Origin: a virus
DNA length: 22,343 nt
IMG/VR virus record: IMGVR_UViG_3300036719_001457
Span: 1-22,343 of that record
Direction: 5' to 3' (one strand)
Under the pieces are notes generated by a model, which saw only the letters and a list, made by a program, of their open reading frames with translations, was not told the DNA's origin and searched no databases. Shown piece after piece: positions 1 to 6,595 of the stretch; positions within the stretch are counted from its first letter, which is position 1; each line of letters opens with the position of its first letter. A program made the translations under genes and the position numbers.

Positions 1-189
1 GATTCCCAATATGTGTACCACTACCGTGGGGAGTACTGGTGGAATCCGTCTCGTGGTGACTGGTGGATGCGTGGGCGTACCCGTGTACACAAGAGTGACG
101 CACGAGCGGACTGGGACAAATTGGAAGGGGCAGCAGTAGGCACAGGCGAGTGGAGTGACGGTGTGCTGACAGTGTTGAGTGTCAAGTAA
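1..189 (+). CDS. C-terminal end of a Trp-rich protein (cut by window edge)
   Basis: An open frame enters from the left edge in frame 1 and ends at TAA 187-189, giving the last 62 residues of a protein whose start lies outside the window. The visible part is rich in Trp, Tyr and Arg (GEYWWNPSRGDWWMRGRTR near residues 10-28) and ends in a short acidic then hydrophobic tail. I do not recognise the family. The stop lies just before the next gene, so the two are probably co-transcribed. The frame has no internal stop and codon use like its neighbours, so it is very likely real, but the function cannot be named. Confidence 0.7.
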   Translation, partial: DSQYVYHYRGEYWWNPSRGDWWMRGRTRVHKSDARADWDKLEGAAVGTGEWSDGVLTVLSVK

Positions 190-193
190 AAGT

Positions 194-421
194 ATGAAAT
201 GCCCCCACACATTCTTTGCCGAAGCACGGCTCGCACGCGACTCGCTTAGTGCTTTGGGTGCGGCAAACACAAACGATTTGCGGGAGTATCCGGGCGCACG
301 GGGTGAGCGTGCCCACAAGCGGTTGCACCGTGAAATTGCTAAAGTGCTGAAGGGGCGGCTGTCCAAGACTGGAGCCGAACTTGCAGTGGGTATGAACGAA
401 GCGCGGAGCCGTAAACACTAA
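194..421 (+). CDS. Small basic protein with capsid-targeting-like N-terminus
   Basis: This 75-residue protein starts at ATG 194, four bases after the preceding stop. A GTG at 179 in the same frame overlaps the upstream gene and would add five residues; neither start has a strong Shine-Dalgarno sequence, so translational coupling is likely. The N-terminus MKCPHTFFAEARLA resembles the T4 internal-protein leader MKTYQEFIAEA, with FAE in place of the usual (L/I)xE prohead-protease site. The rest is Arg/Lys-rich with several His and looks helical. The stop codon TAA is part of a CTAAATA promoter box. No known domain is recognised. A small internal head protein is a guess. Confidence 0.6.
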   Translation: MKCPHTFFAEARLARDSLSALGAANTNDLREYPGARGERAHKRLHREIAKVLKGRLSKTGAELAVGMNEARSRKH

Positions 422-424
422 ATA
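418..424 (+). promoter_or_regulatory. Putative late promoter box CTAAATA
   Basis: CTAAATA overlaps the stop codon of the preceding gene and lies 31 bases before the ATG at 449. A ribosome site (aggag) lies between box and start. The same heptamer recurs at similar spacing before several other genes of the window and resembles the T4 late promoter TATAAATA. Confidence 0.6.
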
Positions 425-448
425 ATAAAAACAGGAGAACAACCCCAC

Positions 449-1390
449 ATGAACCCCATCCACAACCCCTTTTCTCGTGACGAACACCCTGATCTGACCG
501 CTGCCATTAACGGCGTGGTGAACGGGCAACCCCGACCTGTAGAGGAAGACATCCAAACCCCTGCTCGTGAGCGGCAGATGAAGCGCAAGATGAAGGCAGC
601 AGAACACGGCAGCGACGCAGCGTCTAGCCGCTACATTCAGGCATGGGACGCAGAAGCCAAGTCTCCTGACACCAACCCCAAGGCAGCAAAGGCACTTCGT
701 GCGGCTGGAGAGCGTTTCAACGCAGCAGTAAAAAAGCGAAATGCACTGTACACCACTCAACGCAAGGAAGGCAGCAGCAAAAAGACATACGGTGTGGGCG
801 GCAAGGTGGTGCGTGAATCCGCGTCTCCACAAGGCGGTGACAAAAAGCCGTTCAACCCATTCAACCCCACGCTGGGCGATCTGCTCCGCTCAAAGCAACA
901 GGACAAAAAAGCACCAAAGGGCAAGCCTGTAAAGGAAGCCGTGACACCTGCTCAACAAAAGGTGTTTGCCCGTGAACGGGAGCGGATGCTGAACGCACTC
1001 AACAACCCCAAGCAGAAACTCTCACCCACCGAGCGTGAAGCAGTGCTGGCTCGTGGGGCGCGCAATGCTGCTGCCGAAACCCGCAAAGGTGCGGTGTCAC
1101 CCACTGGTGAGAAGTCACCCATCCATTCCGCTGCCAAGGCACACCACGAGTACGCTCGTCGTGAAAGCAAGAAACTGGATGCAATAGCCAAGCGCAAGGT
1201 ACAGGAAGGCGCACAACTAGACGAACGCATCATTGACGAAGTGGATTTCTTTCAAGCGTCCAAGAATCTGCTTACAGGCAAAGGCTTCAAGACCAACCGT
1301 GAGGTGAGTGGCGCACGAGTAAACGCCAACATGGCAGCAATGCAGCGTCGTAAAGCACGAGCAGCCAAGACAGCCAAGAAAACTAAATAA
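449..1390 (+). CDS. Lys/Arg-rich modular protein with QTPARE and YGVGGK motifs
   Basis: A 313-residue, strongly basic, probably largely helical and disordered protein. Start ATG 449 follows acaggag. Residues 32-44 (VEEDIQTPARERQ) and about 112-121 (TYGVGGKVV) form a pair of motifs that also occurs, 65-75 residues apart, in the proteins at 1411, 14958 and 20509(-). The middle has a NPFNPTLGDLLRSK patch; the tail has ERIIDEVDFFQAS, which includes an (I)xE site, followed by a very basic end (QRRKARAAKTAKKTK). No enzyme motif or membrane segment is visible. Basic composition and the company of capsid-targeting-like proteins suggest a DNA-associated virion protein, but this is inference. Another possibility is a nucleic-acid-binding scaffold component. 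Confidence 0.75.
   Translation: MNPIHNPFSRDEHPDLTAAINGVVNGQPRPVEEDIQTPARERQMKRKMKAAEHGSDAASSRYIQAWDAEAKSPDTNPKAAKALRAAGERFNAAVKKRNALYTTQRKEGSSKKTYGVGGKVVRESASPQGGDKKPFNPFNPTLGDLLRSKQQDKKAPKGKPVKEAVTPAQQKVFARERERMLNALNNPKQKLSPTEREAVLARGARNAAAETRKGAVSPTGEKSPIHSAAKAHHEYARRESKKLDAIAKRKVQEGAQLDERIIDEVDFFQASKNLLTGKGFKTNREVSGARVNANMAAMQRRKARAAKTAKKTK
1383..1389 (+). promoter_or_regulatory. Putative late promoter box CTAAATA
   Basis: CTAAATA overlaps the stop of the preceding gene and lies 28 bases before ATG 1411. It is followed by acagcacaaggagataca, a leader with a good ribosome site. The leader resembles that of the paralogous gene at 20509(-), where the box-to-start distance is 27. Confidence 0.6.
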
Positions 1391-1410
1391 CAGCACAAGG
1401 AGATACACTA

Positions 1411-1971
1411 ATGGCACGATTCAACACCAACACATTCCGTTCGCTCAACGAGAGCATTGCACGCATCCAAAACCCAATTGCTGCACTGGACGAGGCTATG
1501 GAGTACACCAGTATTCTTGAAGCAGTAATTCTTGACCTTTGCGAAGCACTAGACCTTGATCCACAGGCACTACTAGAAGACTTGCAGACTCCTGAACGAG
1601 ATTACGAAATGTACTCAAGCATCCGTAAAAAGAAACAGGCAGCGGATAAGCATAGACTCAAGGCAAAAGACACATCAACGCCTGCACGCAAGCGAGCAGC
1701 GGTTGCACATAAACTCAAGGCAAAAGACGCAGCAGCGGATGCACGCAAACTCAAGGCAACAGACGCAGCAGAAAAGGCTGACAAAGAGAATGTGTACGGC
1801 ACGGGTGGCAAAGTGGTGGATACTCGTACAGCGTACAATCAGCGAGTAAATCGTAAATGGACTGCCGCAGACAAGAAAGAGTGGGCACGAACTCACTACG
1901 GTAATACGGGGCGAGAAATAGAGTACGATGACAGCAGGAGCACCATCCCTTACAGGAATTACAAACGGTAA
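1411..1971 (+). CDS. Putative internal head protein, paralogue of the 20509(-) gene
   Basis: A 186-residue protein. Start ATG 1411 follows aaggag. The N-terminus reads NTFRSLNE at residues 7-14, an aromatic/basic peptide ending in LNE that fits the T4 capsid-targeting and gp21 cleavage pattern. Residues 15-60 form a helical domain nearly the same as in the gene at 20509(-): SIARIQNP, an ALDEAMEY stretch, then ALLEDLQTPER. A Lys/Ala-rich repeat section follows (about residues 75-125), then VYGTGGKVV near 128-136. The tail is charged and Tyr-rich. It is followed by a strong terminator. No enzymatic motif is seen. The DNA identity with the 20509(-) copy points to recent duplication or gene conversion. 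The role as packaged protein is inferred from the N-terminus only. Confidence 0.75.
   Translation: MARFNTNTFRSLNESIARIQNPIAALDEAMEYTSILEAVILDLCEALDLDPQALLEDLQTPERDYEMYSSIRKKKQAADKHRLKAKDTSTPARKRAAVAHKLKAKDAAADARKLKATDAAEKADKENVYGTGGKVVDTRTAYNQRVNRKWTAADKKEWARTHYGNTGREIEYDDSRSTIPYRNYKR
1428..1476 (+). repeat. 49-base block repeated inverted at 20447-20495
   Basis: The block encodes NTFRSLNESIARIQNP near the start of the 1411 gene. By eye it is identical, base for base, to the reverse complement of 20447-20495, inside the start of the paralogous leftward gene. Sequence on both sides diverges at synonymous and non-synonymous sites. Confidence 0.85.
1656..1764 (+). repeat. Degenerate Lys-Ala repeats within the coding region
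   Basis: A 16-base unit (actcaaggcaaaagac) starts at 1656 and 1713 and, with one change, at 1749. It encodes LKAKD/LKATD followed by Ala/Arg-rich spacers. It probably makes a charged helix, and repeat slippage could change its length. Confidence 0.7.
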
Positions 1972-1994
1972 ACCCAAAATCAATTTGTAAAAAA

Positions 1995-2023
1995 GAATCC
2001 CCCCGCAAGGGGGTTTTTCTTTT
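1995..2023 (+). terminator. Rho-independent terminator (CCCCC-GCAA-GGGGG-T5CT4)
   Basis: A five-base-pair GC stem (2000-2004 with 2009-2013) closes on a GCAA tetraloop and is followed by tttttctttt. It lies 29 bases after the stop of the 1411 gene. The 24 bases at 2000-2023 are identical to the leftward terminator at 19841-19864, which follows the paralogous gene. Confidence 0.9.
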
Positions 2024-2025
2024 GC

Positions 2026-2032
2026 CTAAATA
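2026..2032 (+). promoter_or_regulatory. Putative late promoter box CTAAATA directly after terminator
   Basis: CTAAATA starts two bases after the terminator T-tract and 28 bases before ATG 2054. The tight terminator-promoter order recurs on the minus strand at 20568-20530. Confidence 0.65.
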
Positions 2033-2053
2033 ATTGCTATAACGGAGAAGCAC

Positions 2054-2974
2054 ATGCCATCAAACACAGACCTAGCAGATGTGAATGAAATTTATGTTGG
2101 TTATTTACTGGCAGGTAGTAAATGGTGGGATGCCGAAGCAAAAAATCAATTCAATCGCAAATCCAAGGTGATTGGTGCGTCACGAACTGCTATTCAAATT
2201 GAACGGGCAGAACGAATGGTTGAAGAGTTTTTGATATGGGCAAAAGCACACAAATACTCTGGAAAAGTAAAAAAGGTGTGGTGGACTGCACGACCGGGTG
2301 TGCTGTCTCGTGCGGTTGGACGAGAAGTAGACTCACGCAAGAATCCCACAGACATTCTTATACAATTCACCAGAGGGCCAGTTGACGGATTCTTGGGTCT
2401 GTCCGCAAAATCCACATCAGGTGGGGGTGATATTGGTTTCAAGAATCCGGGTATTGGAACCGTGGAAGCCGCACTTGAAGTGGATTTGAGCACTGTGCTC
2501 ACAGAAGCAGTAACCACTGCTGTAAAAAAATTTAAACTACCAGAAAACTCAAAAGCACGAAAAGACGCTATTCGTAACAAACCCGGCGTACAAAAACAAA
2601 CACAAGAGATAGGATCACAAGTGCTTGCCAAGGTGCGAGACATCATGTACACCCGCTTGAACGAACTTGATAGTTTAAAGTTGCGTGATTACATATTGAA
2701 AAATTGGTTGGATGCCAGTAATGATTTATACCCACCGTATGTTAAAGTCACGGGCATGGGCGACAAACCGGGAAAGATTACTGCCAAAGTAGACGACCCG
2801 CTCAAGAACAAAAAACTTGACGCAATTATGAAGGGTGAAATTTCAATAGAAAAAGTTGGAAACGAATCAATAGGTGTGAGTGCAAGTGGTAAAAAAATCC
2901 TGAAAATGAGAGCCAAGTTTGAATCTGAAAAATTAGCGTCCACCATTAAATTTTCGGGTGATCCGTGGAGTTGA
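2054..2974 (+). CDS. Unknown protein, possible PD-(D/E)XK-like nuclease fold
   Basis: A 306-residue protein. Start ATG 2054 follows cggag. It resembles, from memory, an uncharacterised family in T4-like aquatic phages with a conserved centre: KVKKVWWTARPG at about 71-82, then RKNPTDILIQF (96-105) and FLGLSAKSTSGGGDIGFKNPG (113-133). NPTD followed about 17 residues later by S-A-K between two hydrophobic strands is the layout of a PD-(D/E)XK nuclease core, with Ser where Glu or Asp is usual. That assignment is tentative. The C-terminal half is Lys-rich and charged. No capsid-targeting-type N-terminus is seen. It starts a new transcription unit behind the terminator at 1995-2023 and is followed after 31 bases by the 3006 gene. 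Confidence 0.8.
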   Translation: MPSNTDLADVNEIYVGYLLAGSKWWDAEAKNQFNRKSKVIGASRTAIQIERAERMVEEFLIWAKAHKYSGKVKKVWWTARPGVLSRAVGREVDSRKNPTDILIQFTRGPVDGFLGLSAKSTSGGGDIGFKNPGIGTVEAALEVDLSTVLTEAVTTAVKKFKLPENSKARKDAIRNKPGVQKQTQEIGSQVLAKVRDIMYTRLNELDSLKLRDYILKNWLDASNDLYPPYVKVTGMGDKPGKITAKVDDPLKNKKLDAIMKGEISIEKVGNESIGVSASGKKILKMRAKFESEKLASTIKFSGDPWS

Positions 2975-3005
2975 AACCTGCTCTACATATTCTAAAGGAA
3001 AACAC

Positions 3006-3776
3006 ATGAAAGACTATTTCCAATTTATCCGTAATCTACACGAGCGTCTAGGCATTTACGATAACCCTAATGCTTTTGACCCAGCGAGTGCTGATCCTGA
3101 ATCTCCTCGTGCTCGTAAACTAACACACGAATTTGATCGCAGGATGCGTGCAGCAGGCACAAGCAAGGGGTACAAGCAAGCCCTGTCCGCAGCGTGGGCA
3201 GGAATTCGTGCCAAGCGTAAAGCAGCAGCACAAAAGCCGTCTCGTACTCCGTATCCGTGGGGCAACAAGACCAGCATTGCAGGCTGGTGGAATCCCAAAC
3301 TGGAAAACTACACATTCTCGCACAGCAACGGCTACCATGTAACACAATTGGTAAGAAACCCGTCTCGTTTCGGTATTAGTCAGCAAGAATTGTATGAAGG
3401 ATTAAAAAAAGAGGGATACTACTATAATCAAAGGGGTTTGGGTTGGTACGACAAAAACGGAGACGAGCACATGTACACTGCTGAACGAGTCAAAGAGCGA
3501 ATAGAAAAAGAGGACATGGATTTGGCTTACGAAGTCCAGCGTGTTGCGTACATAAAGGGTTGGCTCAAAGTGTACAGCGGTGGAGAAAAAACACCGTCTC
3601 TTGAAGGCATTGATCGCAGTTCCATTAAAGCCGCACTTCGTGAAATACTATCCGTGCGACCAGAAATAATAGATTTGGGCGGCAGCGTAGAAATCTTTGA
3701 AGTAGGCTTGGTACGAAACACACAGAAACTCCGCTGGCTGCGTGGCAAAGAAATACTAGATTACCTGAACTCGTAA
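3006..3776 (+). CDS. Putative virion-associated protein with WWNPK / NPSRFGI module
   Basis: A 256-residue protein. ATG 3006 is chosen because it follows ctaaagga and because the N-terminus MKDYFQFIRNLHERLG fits the capsid-targeting pattern (LHE at 11-13); an upstream GTG at 2958 lies inside the preceding gene. Residues 15-70 are basic and helical (RRMRAAGTSKGYKQALSAAW). Around 82-118 lies AGWWNPKLENYTF followed by HVTQLVRNPSRFGI, a pattern I associate with small repeated modules in aquatic phage proteins. The second half has mixed alpha/beta character (LKVYSGGEKTPSLEGIDR, then GSVEIFEVGLVRNTQKLRWLRG). Its stop overlaps the next start (TAATG), indicating coupling. No catalytic motif is recognised. 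Confidence 0.8.
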   Translation: MKDYFQFIRNLHERLGIYDNPNAFDPASADPESPRARKLTHEFDRRMRAAGTSKGYKQALSAAWAGIRAKRKAAAQKPSRTPYPWGNKTSIAGWWNPKLENYTFSHSNGYHVTQLVRNPSRFGISQQELYEGLKKEGYYYNQRGLGWYDKNGDEHMYTAERVKERIEKEDMDLAYEVQRVAYIKGWLKVYSGGEKTPSLEGIDRSSIKAALREILSVRPEIIDLGGSVEIFEVGLVRNTQKLRWLRGKEILDYLNS

Positions 3777-4261
3777 TGCACCACGATTTCCGCTCATATC
3801 TGACTGAACTGTACGACAAGCCGTTTCGGGTTGTGAAAAAGGTGGAAGCCCCCGATCACGCTGCGTACCACTACACAGACGGTGACGAAGCCGATCCCAA
3901 AGCAGACTACTTGGTTATAAACTTTGGGTACATTCAGCCACAAGACGAAGGTTGGGACATGGATTTTACACGCGGTGGTTCTACTGCACTCACAGGTGAA
4001 GGCAAGGCTACACAGGTGTTTGCAACAGTCATGGACGGGTTCAAACGATTTGTTAAACGCTACGCTCCAAAAACGGTTTCATTCACCGCAGCCAAATCAG
4101 AAGTAAACGCAAAAACATATTCGTACAGTTCAGGCTCGCGTGTAAAACTGTACAACTCGCTTATCAAGCGATACGCTGCACAAGCAGGATACCGTCTTGA
4201 GTCAACAAAATCCTTGGGCATGGGGCGTGAACTGTTTGTGTTGGAGCGAATTGCCCAATGA
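3776..4261 (+). CDS. Unknown protein with capsid-targeting-like N-terminus; GNAT-like pattern
   Basis: A 161-residue protein starting at ATG 3776, which shares a base with the previous stop. The N-terminus MHHDFRSYLTELYDK contains LTE at 9-11, matching the T4 prohead-protease rule. The body has YLVINFGYI, then DMDFTRGGSTALTGEG, VFATVMDGFKRFVKRY, TVSFTAAKSE, and SGSRVKLYNSLIKRYAAQAGYRL. The order strand, loop, helix, strand, then a helix ending in AGYRL is reminiscent of acetyltransferase-like (GNAT) folds, but I see no sure acetyl-CoA loop. The helix-strand-helix core is echoed in the next gene, suggesting an adjacent divergent paralogue. Translation is coupled on both sides (TAATG, ATGA). 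Confidence 0.8.
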   Translation: MHHDFRSYLTELYDKPFRVVKKVEAPDHAAYHYTDGDEADPKADYLVINFGYIQPQDEGWDMDFTRGGSTALTGEGKATQVFATVMDGFKRFVKRYAPKTVSFTAAKSEVNAKTYSYSSGSRVKLYNSLIKRYAAQAGYRLESTKSLGMGRELFVLERIAQ

Positions 4262-5208
4262 GCCGTCTACAGTTCAAATCGTATCTGACCGAAGCGTTTA
4301 CTCGCCCTGCACCGTGGCTAGAACTCACCAAGCCCACAATATGGGGTCGGGTTGGCAAGTACGAAGACTTGATGCACCACAGGTACTTTGCAGTTAGCCG
4401 CAACGAAGGCTTGGACACCGAGATTGGTGTTGACAAGGGAAACGCAGGCAGAAAATACCACAGCGGCTACGGTGTTCCTGTACAAAGCGGTGAGCAGATG
4501 GACAAGTGGGTACAGGAAAAGGTTTCGCCGCTTCTGATTCCCCAAGGCATGTTATACTTGCCCAGTATTCAAGCCCACATTTTCCGTGTGTCGTTTGGGC
4601 ACGCATTTGTGTGGGGCGAGAACAAGGGCAGCGAAATTCGTCCACTCGTGACAGCAGACGGTAAACGGATATACGAATTGTCTTTTGCCCGTCTAGCGTT
4701 TCCTGTCCATTTGGACAAGATAAGCGGACACTACTACTGGTCAGACGAACACATTGCGGACTGGAACACTAGTAACGATTTTGTGGACAACGATGTGGGC
4801 GACCTGAACCCACGCCAGTCCATCGGGGTGTTTGGCACGGTGATAGAGATTGCCAAAGCGTTTACCCGCCGACCTGATTTTGGTGGGCTACTGTTTGGTC
4901 GCAAGCAGGACGCTAAATCGTCTCGTGGGCGCATCTACGGTGGGCTAGCCCAACGGGTGGGTGCGTCTATTGGGCTAAAGTCCTACGAATTCCCACAGGG
5001 TGATCGCCATTTCAGCGATATGGGCGGGCCGAGCACAGACACGGTGCTGGTGGTGAAAAGCAAAAGTATTTACGACGAGTGTGTGGCTATTGCAGACGAA
5101 GCGTCCCGAGCACAACGGGGCGTGGACTCTATGGTTGCAGGGCTACAAGCGTATGGTGCGTCGCTGAACAAGCCTAAATATAAACCCATACAACAAATCA
5201 AATATTAA
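4258..5208 (+). CDS. Unknown protein with capsid-targeting-like N-terminus, paralogous core to upstream gene
   Basis: A 316-residue protein starting at ATG 4258 with a four-base ATGA overlap. The N-terminus MSRLQFKSYLTEAFTRP has LTE at 10-12, the cleanest T4-like leader in the window. Its central part (HLDKISGHYYWSDEHIADWN, then a SIGVFGTVIEIAKAF helix and SSRGRIYGGLAQRVGASIGL near 221-240) aligns by eye with the VFATVMDGFKRF and SRVKLYNSLIKRY segments of the preceding gene. No catalytic motif is sure. The last 35 bases contain CTAAATA at 5174. Probably a packaged or virion-linked protein; function unknown. Confidence 0.8.
   Translation: MSRLQFKSYLTEAFTRPAPWLELTKPTIWGRVGKYEDLMHHRYFAVSRNEGLDTEIGVDKGNAGRKYHSGYGVPVQSGEQMDKWVQEKVSPLLIPQGMLYLPSIQAHIFRVSFGHAFVWGENKGSEIRPLVTADGKRIYELSFARLAFPVHLDKISGHYYWSDEHIADWNTSNDFVDNDVGDLNPRQSIGVFGTVIEIAKAFTRRPDFGGLLFGRKQDAKSSRGRIYGGLAQRVGASIGLKSYEFPQGDRHFSDMGGPSTDTVLVVKSKSIYDECVAIADEASRAQRGVDSMVAGLQAYGASLNKPKYKPIQQIKY
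5174..5180 (+). promoter_or_regulatory. CTAAATA box inside the 3' end of the preceding gene
   Basis: CTAAATA with a following TAAA lies 112 bases before the next start (5286), further than the usual 20-37. Together with the AATAAATA at 5235 it could form a tandem promoter with a long leader, or it may be chance. Confidence 0.3.
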
Positions 5209-5234
5209 ACTCCGTGGGTGACGCTACAGAAATG

Positions 5235-5242
5235 AATAAATA
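5235..5242 (+). promoter_or_regulatory. Putative late promoter AATAAATA
   Basis: AATAAATA differs from the T4 late consensus TATAAATA at one base. It lies 51 bases before ATG 5286, within a gap of 77 bases, and is the best promoter candidate for the Gly-rich protein. The region between also holds caatcgaaagga, the ribosome site. Confidence 0.45.
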
Positions 5243-5285
5243 AGTAGACAAGGCAATTACTCCCCCCAATCGAAAGGACATTCCG

Positions 5286-6095
5286 ATGGCATTTACCGCA
5301 GGATCAGTAGAACTAGCACGAGCCAACAAACTAGGCAACATTCTCGCCCACCTTTTTACCTCTCACGGTGTAAGCGGTGCAATTGGTCGCACAGGCGCAC
5401 AGATGATTGAAAAAATGGCGAGAAAACTGGGCTTTGGTATTACTGGTTTGACTACCGGTACTGGATTCCCTCCTTTTGGCACAATCTATCCGGGATTGCT
5501 ACCTAATACACCAGAATTTGCCACGGAGGCTGAACTACAGAATCCCCGTGGTAGCACTCTGCCAAATGGAAATATAATTGGAGCAAATGAAGGACAAACT
5601 GTTGGTATTTTCCTAAAGAAGTTTGTTCGTAGCGGCGCAGACCATAGGGCTGTCATGTATTCCGGCATTTCATTGGGTGGAACACTAAGTCCCGGTGCAA
5701 CTGGTGCAACTGCTTGGGGAATAGTTGGTGGGGTAACACTAGACACTGGAGACAGAATTAATTTCGGTGGGGCTTTCAGCAATAATGATTTTGCGGTTGT
5801 TGGTAGTCCAAGAGGATTCACTTTGGCTTCGGCAGCAACACGACAAATTGCTTTTGCATCTCCGTGGGCTGGTGCTACAAAATCCCCAGGAACTCTTTTT
5901 ACCGTTGAAACAATTGGAGTAAATGCTTTTACAGGTGTTGCTGGGCCTACAGGTGGTCAGCCTAACAATACTGCTGTAGTGGCAGGAGCAACTTTTGAAA
6001 ACTTCGCAAGCGGAACACAAGTAAATGCAGGATTTACCGCAATGATTTATTTCAATGCTCCTGTTAGTGGTAGCGGTACTTGGAACATAAACTGA
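5286..6095 (+). CDS. Gly/Ala/Thr-rich putative virion structural protein
   Basis: A 269-residue protein; ATG 5286 follows cgaaagga. It lacks Cys and is rich in Gly, Ala, Thr and Asn with alternating hydrophobic residues, suggesting beta-sheet. Notable stretches are GITGLTTGTGFPPFGTIYPGL (73-93), SGISLGGTLSPGATGATAWG (125-144) and a C-terminal MIYFNAPVSGSGTWNIN. The first 55 residues are helical (GSVELARANKLGNILAHLF). Composition is unlike the Lys-rich neighbours and the DNA is locally more A/T-rich, which may mean different origin. Such proteins are common among phage decoration, fibre or head-surface proteins; I cannot pick one. Having its own leader and possible tandem promoters would suit a protein made in quantity. 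Confidence 0.8.
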   Translation: MAFTAGSVELARANKLGNILAHLFTSHGVSGAIGRTGAQMIEKMARKLGFGITGLTTGTGFPPFGTIYPGLLPNTPEFATEAELQNPRGSTLPNGNIIGANEGQTVGIFLKKFVRSGADHRAVMYSGISLGGTLSPGATGATAWGIVGGVTLDTGDRINFGGAFSNNDFAVVGSPRGFTLASAATRQIAFASPWAGATKSPGTLFTVETIGVNAFTGVAGPTGGQPNNTAVVAGATFENFASGTQVNAGFTAMIYFNAPVSGSGTWNIN

Positions 6096-6102
6096 GTGGT
6101 AT

Positions 6103-6594
6103 ATGGGTGATACCGAATTTGATTTCGGTTTCACAGCGGTTGATGAAGACGAGTTAAAGGTACTTGCCCCTTCACCACCGCAACCACCACCGCAACCGGC
6201 GGTGTCAAGTGCTGCCATTTCGGCTATACAGGCTAGACTTGCAGAAATAGACGCTAAACTTGTGGCTTTCAAGCCAGCGTCTCCTGCACAACTAACCCGT
6301 GTGGAAGAAAAGATTGATCGTGTACTAAACATGGAGTTGGGGGAACTCAGTGCTTCAGTACACGCTCAAGGCGAAAACTTGAGTGCAGTTTTGGATGAGG
6401 TTGAAGAACGATCTAATGCTATGCGTGAGGACTGCAAAACCAAACTGTTGGAGTTGGAAGCCATGATACTTCCTCTACTAACTAATTTGATGAAGAACCC
6501 ACAGAAAGAGTACATTCACTGGCCCAACCGTTCGGAAAAACTACAGACTCAAATTGACAGGATCACCAAACTGACACGCAGTTACGGAGCATGA
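6103..6594 (+). CDS. Coiled-coil protein with Pro-rich linker and IHWPNR motif
   Basis: A 163-residue acidic protein. ATG 6103 lies 8 bases after the preceding stop with a weak gagtgg site. Residues 1-20 are acidic (GDTEFDFGFTAVDEDE), 24-33 are Pro-rich (PSPPQPPPQP), and 35-130 have heptad-like spacing (IQARLAEIDAKLVAF, LTRVEEKIDRVLN, LSAVLDEVEERSNAM) consistent with a coiled coil. The end carries NPQKEYIHWPNRSEKL, a tail I associate with a conserved family of phage proteins of unknown function. A structural or chaperone-like role next to the Gly-rich protein is plausible. Its stop precedes the next ATG by one base. Confidence 0.8.
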   Translation: MGDTEFDFGFTAVDEDELKVLAPSPPQPPPQPAVSSAAISAIQARLAEIDAKLVAFKPASPAQLTRVEEKIDRVLNMELGELSASVHAQGENLSAVLDEVEERSNAMREDCKTKLLELEAMILPLLTNLMKNPQKEYIHWPNRSEKLQTQIDRITKLTRSYGA

Positions 6595-6595
6595 T

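Noticed and set aside
182-832. A 216-codon leftward open frame rich in Cys, Phe and Val
   Set aside because: Antisense to the 194 and 449 genes; the composition is what reverse reading of Lys/Ala-rich codons gives.
2958-3005. Upstream GTG start for the 3006 gene
   Set aside because: It lies inside the preceding gene, has no ribosome site, and would bury the MKDYFQF leader that matches the other genes.
5739-6332. A 197-codon leftward open frame
   Set aside because: It spans the ends of two rightward genes and their junction; Ser/Cys-rich, no motif, no leader.
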